This document shows, in pieces, positions 1 to 5,274 of a stretch of DNA of 7,519 nt. Both the position numbers and the translations under genes were made by a program. Each line of letters opens with the position of its first letter. Within the stretch, counting starts at the first letter, position 1. The notes under the pieces are model-generated. The model searched no databases, had not been told where the DNA came from, and was given only the letters and a program-made list of their open reading frames with translations. The stretch is from Prevotella sp. (GTDB lineage: Bacteria; Bacteroidota; Bacteroidia; Bacteroidales; Bacteroidaceae): the NCBI GenBank assembly GCA_017442765.1, contig JAFRZC010000127.1:1-7519 (forward strand), read 5' to 3'.

Positions 1-2
1 CC

Positions 3-890
3 GGGCTTGGCTACGTCTAATACGTAGTCGTGGCATTCCTCGACGATGTTGTAGATGTCGCGTTGTCGTTGGGTGTAATGGCCCGAAACGGGGAAGGTGC
101 GGGTATTGTCGGAGCAGTATCCCGTGACGGTTTCGGCTCCGGCATCGCAGAGGGCAAGCCGTCCGGCTTCGAGCACAGCCATCGATGGGTTGCCGTGCAT
201 GATCTCGCCGTGTTGTGAGAAAATGGTGGCGAAACTCACCTGTGAGCCTAACGAATGGGCGATGCCGTCAACCTGTCCGCCGACGTATTTCTCTGTCAGC
301 CCCGGTCGGGTGATGCGCATGGCTGTGGTGTGCATCTCATAGCCAATCTCTGCGGCTTTCTCCAGTTCAATGATTTCCTGAGGCTCTTTCACCGACCGCA
401 TTTTTACAATTGCCTTGATGAGTTGCAGCGATGCAGTGTCCTTCTGTTGCGAGGGGTGTATGCCGAGCAAATCCATGATTTGAATCATGGTATCGTGGCG
501 GTATGGGGGCAGAAAGTGAATGGTCCGCTTCTTTGCGAGAGCTTCATTGCAGGTGTGCTGAAGATGTCGCATCGGAAGCGTCTGGTTTACACCGACTTGT
601 CGCCCGAAGTCGGAAACGTTGTCAACCGATCCGTACCAGACAATATCCTCAATGTCTATGTCATCGCCAAAAAGAATTTCCCGGCCTTCGTCGATGTCGA
701 TGACACCAACCAGCCCTTCTCGCTCCACGCCGAAATAATAGCGGAAAGAGGAGTCCTGCCGGAAGGGATAGTAGGCGTTGGCAGGGTAGTTGTTTGGAGA
801 TTCGTTGTTTCCGAAAAGAACGATAACACCCTCACCGACAAGTTTTTTCAGTTTCTCGCGGCGGCGTACGTAAGTTTCTTTGTTGAACAT
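3..890 (-). CDS. pepP: Xaa-Pro aminopeptidase (aminopeptidase P), C-terminus outside window
   Basis: This enzyme removes an N-terminal residue that precedes proline. It is a cytosolic dimetal (usually manganese) hydrolase of the M24 pita-bread family. I translated the minus strand from the ATG at 890: 296 codons are present and the frame is still open at the left edge, so the gene is cut by the window and not by mutation. Residues about 1-130 match the AMP_N domain (MFNKETYVRRREKL, then VIVLFGNNE and the SSFRYYFGVE stretch). The catalytic domain begins near residue 165 (KMRSVKEPQEI). CDAGAE and SDNTRTFPVSG hold the first two metal ligands, Asp249 and Asp261. The later His and two Glu ligands lie beyond the edge. 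Family length is about 450 residues, so roughly two thirds is visible. The gene is transcribed divergently from the CD225-like gene. Identification is firm; the symbol follows the E. coli family name. Confidence 0.93.
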   Translation of the reverse strand, partial: MFNKETYVRRREKLKKLVGEGVIVLFGNNESPNNYPANAYYPFRQDSSFRYYFGVEREGLVGVIDIDEGREILFGDDIDIEDIVWYGSVDNVSDFGRQVGVNQTLPMRHLQHTCNEALAKKRTIHFLPPYRHDTMIQIMDLLGIHPSQQKDTASLQLIKAIVKMRSVKEPQEIIELEKAAEIGYEMHTTAMRITRPGLTEKYVGGQVDGIAHSLGSQVSFATIFSQHGEIMHGNPSMAVLEAGRLALCDAGAETVTGYCSDNTRTFPVSGHYTQRQRDIYNIVEECHDYVLDVAKP

Positions 891-920
891 GATAACGTTT
901 ATTTTACGTTGTATTATGTG

Positions 921-955
921 CAAAATTACGAAAAATAAGTGAGAATGAAAACAAA
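921..955 (-). promoter_or_regulatory. Probable promoter of the aminopeptidase P gene
   Basis: Read on the minus strand, TAATTTTG (plus positions 921-928) is a perfect fit to the Bacteroidota -7 box TAnnTTTG. The nearest upstream TTTG (952-955) is 23 bp away, wider than the usual 19-21. A TTTT at the standard 19-bp distance could serve instead. The predicted transcript starts about 25 bases before the ATG at 890. The -7 box is clear; the -33 assignment is not. Confidence 0.6.
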
Positions 956-967
956 ATCCCGAAAAAG

Positions 968-999
968 TTTGGTAAAATGTAATTATTTATATACTTTTG
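968..999 (+). promoter_or_regulatory. Promoter of the CD225-like/DUF2752 pair
   Basis: TTTG at 968-971 and TACTTTTG at 992-999 (TAnnTTTG) are separated by 20 bp. This matches the primary sigma factor consensus of Bacteroidota in both boxes and in spacing. Transcription would begin near 1005-1010, leaving a short AT-rich leader of about 25 bases before the ATG at 1032, with no clear Shine-Dalgarno. The absence of a strong Shine-Dalgarno is normal for the phylum. Confidence 0.8.
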
Positions 1000-1031
1000 T
1001 CACTTGAAAATAAATTAACATACTTAGCGAT

Positions 1032-1565
1032 ATGGCATCATACTACATTTTAGAGAACAATCAGCAGCAGGGTCCTTTCACGCTCGACCAGCTGGCTGCC
1101 CGTGGTTTAACACCTTACACTAACGTATGGACGACCGGCATGGCCAACTGGGTTCCGGCCAGCCAGGTGCCCGAGTTGCAGCAGGTGCTCAACCGTCCGC
1201 AGGGTTTTCAGGCTCCGCCGGCATATCAGGGTGGCGGATACCAGCAACAGCCCCCTGCCGCATCCTATGGCTATAATAGCGGTTATGCTCAGCAGCCCCA
1301 GGGCGGTCCGTGTCCGAAGACGTGGATGGTGGAGTCAATCCTGGTCACATTGTTCTGCTGTCTGCCGTTCGGCATCGTGGGCATCATCAATGCCAGCAAG
1401 GTGTCGTCGGCACATGCTGAGGGTCGTTTTGCCGATGCCCAGCGTGCCAGTCAGGATGCAGGAAAATGGACGAAGATAGGTTTCTGGATCGGATTAGTCG
1501 GCATTATTCTCTACATCCTGTTATACGTATTCATCTTCGGGGCTGCCATCATTGCCAACTCGTAA
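1032..1565 (+). CDS. GYF_2 (DUF4339) plus CD225/dispanin-like membrane protein
   Basis: A 177-residue protein of unknown function. Residues 1-56 form a GYF_2 (DUF4339) domain: MASYYILENNQQQGPFTLDQL, then a Trp-rich end (VWTTGMANWVPASQVPEL). This domain is thought to bind proline-rich or other short peptides. A low-complexity linker rich in Gln, Gly, Pro and Tyr covers about 57-94. The C-terminal half resembles the CD225/dispanin family: a membrane segment at about 99-120 with the signature CCLPFGIVGIINASKV, a charged loop with GRFADAQRASQDAGKW, and a second membrane segment at about 147-173. The likely topology is an N-terminal GYF domain in the cytoplasm and a two-helix membrane anchor. The ATG at 1032 follows a consensus promoter and starts the GYF domain without extra residues. 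The stop codon overlaps the start of the DUF2752 gene, so the two are probably translationally coupled. Domain calls are from motif recognition. Confidence 0.9.
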   Translation: MASYYILENNQQQGPFTLDQLAARGLTPYTNVWTTGMANWVPASQVPELQQVLNRPQGFQAPPAYQGGGYQQQPPAASYGYNSGYAQQPQGGPCPKTWMVESILVTLFCCLPFGIVGIINASKVSSAHAEGRFADAQRASQDAGKWTKIGFWIGLVGIILYILLYVFIFGAAIIANS

Positions 1566-1930
1566 TGCGTAAGCCGACACTGGCTTTGTGGATATTAGGC
1601 GGCGCGTTGCTCGTTGTCGCCTACTTTTTGTTTGACCCGTCGGCAAGCAAGTTTTTCCCCTCGTGCCCGTTTCTGACACTTACGGGACTGCAATGTCCCG
1701 GCTGCGGGTCGCAGCGGGCTGTGCATAGCTTGCTGCATCTCGATGTCGTGGCGGCTTTCCGCTATAATGCATTGCTGGTGGTATCTCTGCCGGCAGTGCT
1801 TTTTCTGATTGTTGTAGAGATGTTGCGCACCCGACGGCCCCGGCTCTACAGTCGCGTCCACAGTCCGAAGGTCGTCTGGACTATTGTGTCGATAGTATTG
1901 ATATGGTGGGTATATAGAAATTTGAATTAA
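1565..1930 (+). CDS. DUF2752 family membrane protein
   Basis: A 121-residue protein of unknown function matching DUF2752. Membrane segments are visible at about 5-23, 66-86 and 103-117. The family signature follows the first helix: Cys34-Pro, then GLQCPGCGSQRAVHSLLHLD (residues 41-60) with Cys44 and Cys47, and RYNALL at 66-71. The cysteines could bind metal or form disulfides, but this is unproven. I chose the ATG at 1565, which overlaps the upstream TAA as TAATG, over an in-frame ATG at 1466. The upstream part would only add 33 residues read from inside the CD225-like gene, and MRKPTLALWIL gives a normal membrane N-terminus. The stop codon at 1928-1930 lies in the first unit of a heptamer repeat. 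This family often sits beside CD225-like genes in Bacteroidota, as I recall, which would suggest a joint role. Confidence 0.9.
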   Translation: MRKPTLALWILGGALLVVAYFLFDPSASKFFPSCPFLTLTGLQCPGCGSQRAVHSLLHLDVVAAFRYNALLVVSLPAVLFLIVVEMLRTRRPRLYSRVHSPKVVWTIVSIVLIWWVYRNLN

Positions 1931-2039
1931 AAATTAAGAGTTAAGAATTATGATTACTTCTCGAATTGATGCGATTGGCTGTCAATTTCCAAGAAACAAA
2001 AGTAATCATAATTTTTAATTCTTAACTCTTAATTCTTAA
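1927..2039. repeat. Inverted repeat made of 7-bp units between convergent genes; possible two-way terminator
   Basis: The left arm (1927-1959) reads as heptamers TTAAAAA, TTAAGAG, TTAAGAA, TTATGAT, then TACTT. The right arm (2000-2039), read on the minus strand, is TTAAGAA, TTAAGAG, TTAAGAA, TTAAAAA, TTATGAT, then TACTT. The arms therefore pair across about 29 bases, apart from one 7-base insertion in the right arm, around a 40-base centre. The centre holds a smaller stem, AATTGA (1964-1969) with TCAATT (1982-1987). A transcript from either side could fold into a long AU-rich hairpin between the two converging genes, which suits a bidirectional terminator. Both gene stop codons lie inside the repeat. 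Repeat structure is seen directly; the terminator role is inference. Confidence 0.75.
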
Positions 2040-2716
2040 TTTTTCTTCAGCAAATCGGGGCGCAGGCGTTTTGTTCGCTCAAGCGACTGTTCCATCTCCC
2101 ATTCCCTGATTCTTGCCTCGTGGCCGCTCAGCAGCACATCGGGCACGCGCCAGCCCCGGTATTCTGCGGGGCGAGTATAGACGGGAGCGGCCAGCAGGTT
2201 ATCTTGGAAGCTGTCTGACAGTGCACTCTGTTCGTCGCCGATAACTCCCGGTACGATGCGCACCACGGCATCGGCGATGATGGCTGCGGCCAGTTCGCCG
2301 CCTGTGAGCACATAGTCGCCTACGCTGATCTCGCGCGTGATGAGGTGTTCGCGAATGCGGTGGTCGATGCCCTTGTAGTGTCCGCAGAGGATGATGAGGC
2401 TCTGCTTCAGTGAGAGGTCGTTGGCCATGTGCTGGTTGAACTGCTCACCGTCAGGTGTGGTGAAGATGACTTCGTCGTAGTCGCGCTCCTCCTTCAATGC
2501 CGTGATGCAGCGGTCGATTGGCTCACACTGCATCACCATGCCGGCCTGACCGCCGTAGGGATAGTCGTCCACGCGGCGCCATTTGTCGCGTGTGTAGTCG
2601 CGCAGGTTGTGCAGATGAATCTCCGCCAGCCCCTTCTTCTGTGCCCGTGCCAGAATGCTCTCGCTGACGAATCCTTGAAGCATCTCGGGCAGCACCGTGA
2701 TGATGTCTATTCTCAT
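2036..2716 (-). CDS. trmD: tRNA (guanine-37-N1)-methyltransferase
   Basis: TrmD methylates N1 of G37, next to the anticodon, in tRNAs with G36, using S-adenosylmethionine, and so prevents +1 frameshifting. The protein has 226 residues, the usual length being about 225-260. It starts with the expected [12 protein letters not shown]. The SPOUT trefoil knot is present: [15 protein letters not shown] (109-123) and [15 protein letters not shown] (130-144), which form the cofactor pocket. The conserved catalytic pair is intact: Arg153 in [10 protein letters not shown] and Asp168 in SDSFQ, followed by YTRPAEYRG. The protein appears complete and functional. The gene stands alone here: no rpsP, rimM or rplS is adjacent, unlike the operon of many Proteobacteria and Firmicutes. 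It has its own consensus promoter. Its stop codon is inside the heptamer repeat at the convergent junction. Confidence 0.97.
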   Translation of the reverse strand: MRIDIITVLPEMLQGFVSESILARAQKKGLAEIHLHNLRDYTRDKWRRVDDYPYGGQAGMVMQCEPIDRCITALKEERDYDEVIFTTPDGEQFNQHMANDLSLKQSLIILCGHYKGIDHRIREHLITREISVGDYVLTGGELAAAIIADAVVRIVPGVIGDEQSALSDSFQDNLLAAPVYTRPAEYRGWRVPDVLLSGHEARIREWEMEQSLERTKRLRPDLLKKN

Positions 2717-2734
2717 CTCAACGTTATTCCTTTT

Positions 2735-2751
2735 TATGCCGAGTAGGCATA
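2735..2751 (-). promoter_or_regulatory. Hairpin in the trmD leader
   Basis: On the minus strand TATGCC and GGCATA form a perfect 6-bp stem with a 5-base loop (TACTC). The same 9 bases, ATAAAAAGG in the sense direction, flank the hairpin on both sides as a direct repeat (plus 2729-2737 and 2752-2760). The start-proximal copy ends 12 bases before the trmD ATG and contains AAGG, so the hairpin sits just upstream of a possible ribosome landing site. Whether it regulates is unknown. Confidence 0.45.
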
Positions 2752-2768
2752 CCTTTTTATTTTGACGG

Positions 2769-2799
2769 CAAAGGTACGATTAAATGAGCGAAAATCAAA
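2769..2799 (-). promoter_or_regulatory. Promoter of trmD
   Basis: On the minus strand TTTG (plus 2796-2799) and TACCTTTG (plus 2769-2776, TAnnTTTG) are 19 bp apart, an excellent match to the Bacteroidota primary promoter. Transcription should begin near 2762, giving a leader of about 45 bases that contains the hairpin at 2735-2751. The -33 box overlaps the last codons of the ORF-like segment at 2795-2962. Confidence 0.8.
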
Positions 2800-2962
2800 A
2801 TTTATTTTGAATTTTCCTAATGGCTGTATCTTCGGCGAAGCCAATGTCTAAAAAGCGCTGAAAAACGAACGCGGAAGTAGTGGCTTTCGTTAGCGACAGC
2901 GGTAAAACAGCCTTTTCCGATGCGAAAGCATGTTGTTTATAAGTCGAAAACTTATCTTTCAC
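2795..2962 (-). other. ORF-like segment of 55 codons, probably part of an intergenic element and not a true gene
   Basis: From a GTG at 2962 to a TGA at 2795 the minus strand is open for 55 codons, including the readable stretch FASEKAVLPLSLTKATTSAF and ending IRKIQNKF. There is no ATG, and the GTG lies inside the right-reading end of the palindromic array. The stop falls in the -33 box of the trmD promoter. The segment also holds two small stem-loops: ATGC-GAAA-GCAT at 2920-2931, with a GNRA-type loop, and ATAAGT-CGAAA-ACTTAT at 2939-2955, directly against the array edge. I have a weak impression that peptides of this kind recur as small hypothetical ORFs in Prevotella genomes, which would fit a dispersed repeat; I cannot confirm it here. 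A translated product is possible but not favoured. Confidence 0.3.
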
Positions 2963-3060
2963 AAAGTAATATATATTATTTTACCAAGTAATATATATAC
3001 TATTACCGGGTAATATATATTATTTTACTGAGTAATATATATTATATTACTTTGTGAAAG
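2956..3060. repeat. Array of four 22-bp palindromic AT-rich units with 18-bp inverted ends
   Basis: GTAATATATAT recurs at 2966, 2988, 3010 and 3032, exactly 22 bp apart. Each unit ends in a reverse match (TTAC near its 19th base), so each is an imperfect palindrome of about 19 bp followed by a 3-bp spacer. Units 1 and 3 agree at 20 of 22 bases. The junctions, TTACCAAGTAA, TTACCGGGTAA and TTACTGAGTAA, are themselves near-palindromic. The ends are a perfect inverted pair: CTTTCACAAAGTAATATA at 2956-2973 and its reverse complement at 3043-3060. The 105-bp block is centred on 3008, so it could extrude one long hairpin or four small ones. The 22-bp period is close to two helical turns, which places all units on one DNA face. 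It lies between the end of the dedA row and the trmD promoter. Terminator, protein-binding array or a small palindromic mobile element are all possible. Confidence 0.85.
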
Positions 3061-3137
3061 ACGGTCGGTTGAATGGTGATAGGCCGTCGATGGTTTTTTC
3101 GAACAATAATGAATGGAAAATTCTGCGGGAGAGGCGG
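3061..3137. other. Spacer downstream of dedA, no clear feature
   Basis: This 77-bp stretch separates the dedA stop codon from the palindromic array. It contains a weak inverted pair (GACGG near 3060-3064 with CCGTC near 3084-3088) followed on the plus strand by a T-run, but the loop is about 19 bases and no plus-strand gene ends here. On the minus strand I see no GC-rich hairpin with a T-tract for the dedA row, so the array itself is the best candidate for ending that transcript. Confidence 0.3.
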
Positions 3138-3755
3138 TCAGCTTCTTTTCTTCAACGTCTTGCGAAGAACAATCCAGGCAATGGCGAGGACAAGGAGGGC
3201 GAGGACGGCCCACTTGATGTAGTCGCCGTATTGGTGGAGGTGGGACTCAAGCTGATCCTCTGGCACAAAGGAGTGGAGCCACCAGCCGAGGGCGGCGAGT
3301 ACAGAATGCCAGAGGGCTGCGCCGATGGTGGTGAAGAGGATGAAGCGGGGATAGCTCATGCGTGCGAGACCTGCGGGAAGGCTGATGAGGTGGCGTATGA
3401 CGGGGATGAACCGTCCGGTGAGGGTGGCGGTGGCTCCGTGGCGGTCGAAGTAGCGTTCGCTCTTCTCCACCTTCTCCTGGTTGAGCAGACAGAGATGTCC
3501 GAGGCGGCTGTTGGCGAAGCGGTAGATGATCGGGCGGCCAAGATAGCGGGCGGCAACGTAGTTGATGGTGGCTCCGCAGTCGGCACCGAGGGTGGCGAAG
3601 AGGATGATGAGCCACACGTTGAACTCTCCGCTTGCGGCATGGTAGGCGGCTGGTGAGACGACAAGCTCGGAGGGCACGGGTACGACGGTGCTCTCAAGGA
3701 GCATGAGGAAAAATATGGTGGGGTAGTTCAGATGGTGCAGCAGGCTGGTGAGCAT
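3138..3755 (-). CDS. DedA family membrane protein
   Basis: DedA-family (SNARE-associated/VTT domain) proteins are inner-membrane proteins; some members flip undecaprenyl phosphate or phospholipids and support envelope integrity. Starting at the ATG at 3755 the product has 205 residues, normal for the family. Visible motifs are ESTVVPVPSE (21-30), in the re-entrant loop region, and the hallmark GRFIPVIRHLISLPAGLARM (114-133) with its two Arg and the Pro-Ala-Gly turn. Hydrophobic segments lie at about 11-30, 46-70, 136-160 and 181-197, and the C-terminus is basic (LRKTLKKRS). An ATG at 3818 would add 21 polar residues read from the repeat that ends the TPR gene and would overlap that gene by 8 bases; I regard it as unlikely. 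The chosen start leaves 55 bp after the TPR stop, with no perfect promoter in the gap, so the gene is probably co-transcribed with the TPR gene. Substrate specificity cannot be read from sequence. Confidence 0.9.
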   Translation of the reverse strand: MLTSLLHHLNYPTIFFLMLLESTVVPVPSELVVSPAAYHAASGEFNVWLIILFATLGADCGATINYVAARYLGRPIIYRFANSRLGHLCLLNQEKVEKSERYFDRHGATATLTGRFIPVIRHLISLPAGLARMSYPRFILFTTIGAALWHSVLAALGWWLHSFVPEDQLESHLHQYGDYIKWAVLALLVLAIAWIVLRKTLKKRS

Positions 3756-3797
3756 AATACTGGATGAGGGATGAAATGGAATTGGATTAGAACAAAT

Positions 3798-3831
3798 TAT
3801 GCACGGTGGATTATGCATTATGAATTATGAA
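3798..3831. repeat. 7-bp repeats covering the 3' end of the TPR gene
   Basis: TTATGCA (3811-3817), TTATGAA (3818-3824) and TTATGAA (3825-3831) are three head-to-tail heptamers, and another TTATGCA lies at 3798-3804. On the minus strand they encode the last residues of the TPR protein (IIHNA) and its TAA stop. The units differ by one base from the TTAAGAA units at the DUF2752/trmD junction, which suggests the same kind of repeat at two sites in this window. Confidence 0.6.
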
Positions 3832-5253
3832 GTTGTAGTATTCTTCTGGCGGGAGCTCTGGCGGGAAGTCGTCGAAGAAAACGTTTCGTGCCTCCTCGGG
3901 ATTTTTCTCACATGCGGTCTTCAGATAGTGGAGATATAAATTGTAGTGCCCGAGTTCTTTGTGGCAAGCGGCGAGGTAGGCGTAGCCCTCGTTCCATTCG
4001 GGGTATTGCGGGTTGAAGATTAGCAACTGGAGGAGCCGGCTTGCCAGCTGGAGGTAGCCGCAGTCGTAGAGCGAGATGGCGATGTGCAGATAGACTTCCG
4101 GGGCGGATGCCGACTGCCGGATGGCTTTCTGGAACAGCTCGTATGCCTCTTCAACTTTCCCGTGCTCGAGCATCAGGTGCCCCCTGACGACGAGCATGAT
4201 GTTCGGGTCGGCCTCTTTAAGTTGCTCGGCCTTGTCGATATAGGTGAGGGCTTCGTCGAGTTGGTTGAGGTGGGAGAGGGTGACGGCAAGCTCCTGGTAG
4301 ATCTCGAGCAGGTTGGATGTTCCCTTTCCCCCCTCCTGACGGAAACGGGGGAGTGCTTTCTGCTCGGCTTGTCTCAATAGGTCAACAGCTTTCTCGGGCT
4401 GTCCGAGGTTAATCAGGGTGAGTGCCTGGAGCAAGTAGCCGGTGTCTTCCTCAGGGCACAGCTTGGTGAAGCGCTGATAGTAGTGCAGGGCCTCGTCGTA
4501 GTTGGTGAGCGCATAGAGGCCGTTGGCTTTGTTGAGGATGGCTTCCTCGTCGTTGGGGTTGATGGCGATGGAGTATTCGCTTGAGGTGATGGAGTCGCTG
4601 ATGTGGCCGAGACGAATCTGCGACGAGGCGAGATGGTTCCAATAGGGGGTGGAGTAGGGGTCCTCGTCGAGCAGCTGGTTGAAGATGTGCTCGCTCTTCT
4701 CGTAGAGTCCCTGGCTGATGGCGATGCGCCCCTCAAGCTCCTTGTAGTCGGCCAGATGGGTCTCTTCTGACCGTGCAAGCCATTCCTTGGCTTTGTCGGG
4801 CATGTCGTAGTCGGCATAGATGGTTGCCACGTCGAGCACATAGTCGGCCCGGTCAGTCTCATCGTCAATCTGCTCATACCTCTCCCTAAGGTAGTTGTTG
4901 GCCTCGTCGGTTCTGCCTTCGTTGATAAGAACCTCGGCACAGAGGTAGATGTAGTCGAGGTCTGTCGTGTCGGTGATGCGCTCTATGTAGTCGCGTGCCC
5001 GCTTGGTGTCGCCGCTGCTGGCCAGCGCGTGGCGTGCCTTGAACACGAGCGGGGCGGTCGCGTCGGGGAAGATGCTGAGCGCATAGTCGATAGTGGCAAG
5101 GGCTTGCTCGGCTTTCCCGTTGCCGTAGTAGTATTCTGCAATGTCGGTCAGCTCGTCGGGCTCCATATAGACTGTGCCGCCATTGTTCACGGCAGCCTCA
5201 TATCTGCGGAGCAGCGTCTTGAATTCCTCGGAACTGTAATACCTGTCTTGCAT
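3811..5253 (-). CDS. Tetratricopeptide repeat protein
   Basis: A soluble all-helical protein of 480 residues built almost wholly of TPR-type helix pairs, expected to act as a protein-binding scaffold. No signal peptide or membrane segment is seen, so it is probably cytoplasmic. Repeats can be followed from about residue 35 to 455; the clearest are at about 204-237 (ending AINPNDEE), 238-270 (GLYALTNYDEALHYY), 271-300, 315-348, 352-385 (HGKVEEAYELFQKAI) and 387-418. The acidic, proline-rich C-terminus (FFDDFPPELPPEEYYNF) follows the last repeat. I start at the ATG at 5253; a GTG at 5262 would add three residues (480 to 483) and cannot be excluded. The gap to the glnS stop is only 21 bp, so the genes very likely share a transcript. 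The last five codons and the stop come from a heptamer repeat, so the extreme C-terminus is probably not conserved. Partner and function are unknown. Confidence 0.9.
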   Translation of the reverse strand: MQDRYYSSEEFKTLLRRYEAAVNNGGTVYMEPDELTDIAEYYYGNGKAEQALATIDYALSIFPDATAPLVFKARHALASSGDTKRARDYIERITDTTDLDYIYLCAEVLINEGRTDEANNYLRERYEQIDDETDRADYVLDVATIYADYDMPDKAKEWLARSEETHLADYKELEGRIAISQGLYEKSEHIFNQLLDEDPYSTPYWNHLASSQIRLGHISDSITSSEYSIAINPNDEEAILNKANGLYALTNYDEALHYYQRFTKLCPEEDTGYLLQALTLINLGQPEKAVDLLRQAEQKALPRFRQEGGKGTSNLLEIYQELAVTLSHLNQLDEALTYIDKAEQLKEADPNIMLVVRGHLMLEHGKVEEAYELFQKAIRQSASAPEVYLHIAISLYDCGYLQLASRLLQLLIFNPQYPEWNEGYAYLAACHKELGHYNLYLHYLKTACEKNPEEARNVFFDDFPPELPPEEYYNFIIHNA

Positions 5254-5274
5254 GATACTCACTTCATCATTCTC

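Noticed and set aside
473..490. Perfect 8-bp inverted repeat with a 2-base centre (CCATGATT-TG-AATCATGG)
   Set aside because: It lies inside the aminopeptidase P coding region, encoding an ordinary stretch (HDTMIQIMD), far from either promoter. A palindrome of this size can arise by chance; no supporting context.
255..938. Plus-strand open frame of 227 codons over the aminopeptidase P gene
   Set aside because: The opposite strand encodes a clear M24-family peptidase in the same stretch; this frame has no recognisable motif and crosses the divergent promoter region.
1466..1564. Longer start for the DUF2752 protein (33 extra residues)
   Set aside because: The extra part overlaps the end of the CD225-like gene in another frame and adds polar residues ahead of a normal membrane N-terminus. 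The ATG in the TAATG overlap at 1565 is the better start.
2956..3060. Interpretation of the 22-bp array as a CRISPR
   Set aside because: Units abut with 3-bp spacers instead of unique spacers of about 30 bp, and no cas gene is in the window.
3060..3094. Rho-independent terminator on the plus strand (GACGG...CCGTC then T-run)
   Set aside because: The stem is only 5-6 bp with a loop of about 17-19 bases, and no plus-strand gene ends near it.
3054..3656. Plus-strand open frame of 200 codons opposite dedA
   Set aside because: A Gly/Glu/Asp-rich composition without motifs, antisense to a DedA gene carrying its family signatures; it is a shadow frame.
3756..3818. Longer start for the DedA protein (21 extra residues)
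   Set aside because: The extension is polar and repeat-derived, and overlaps the TPR gene end; DedA homologues start close to the first hydrophobic segment.
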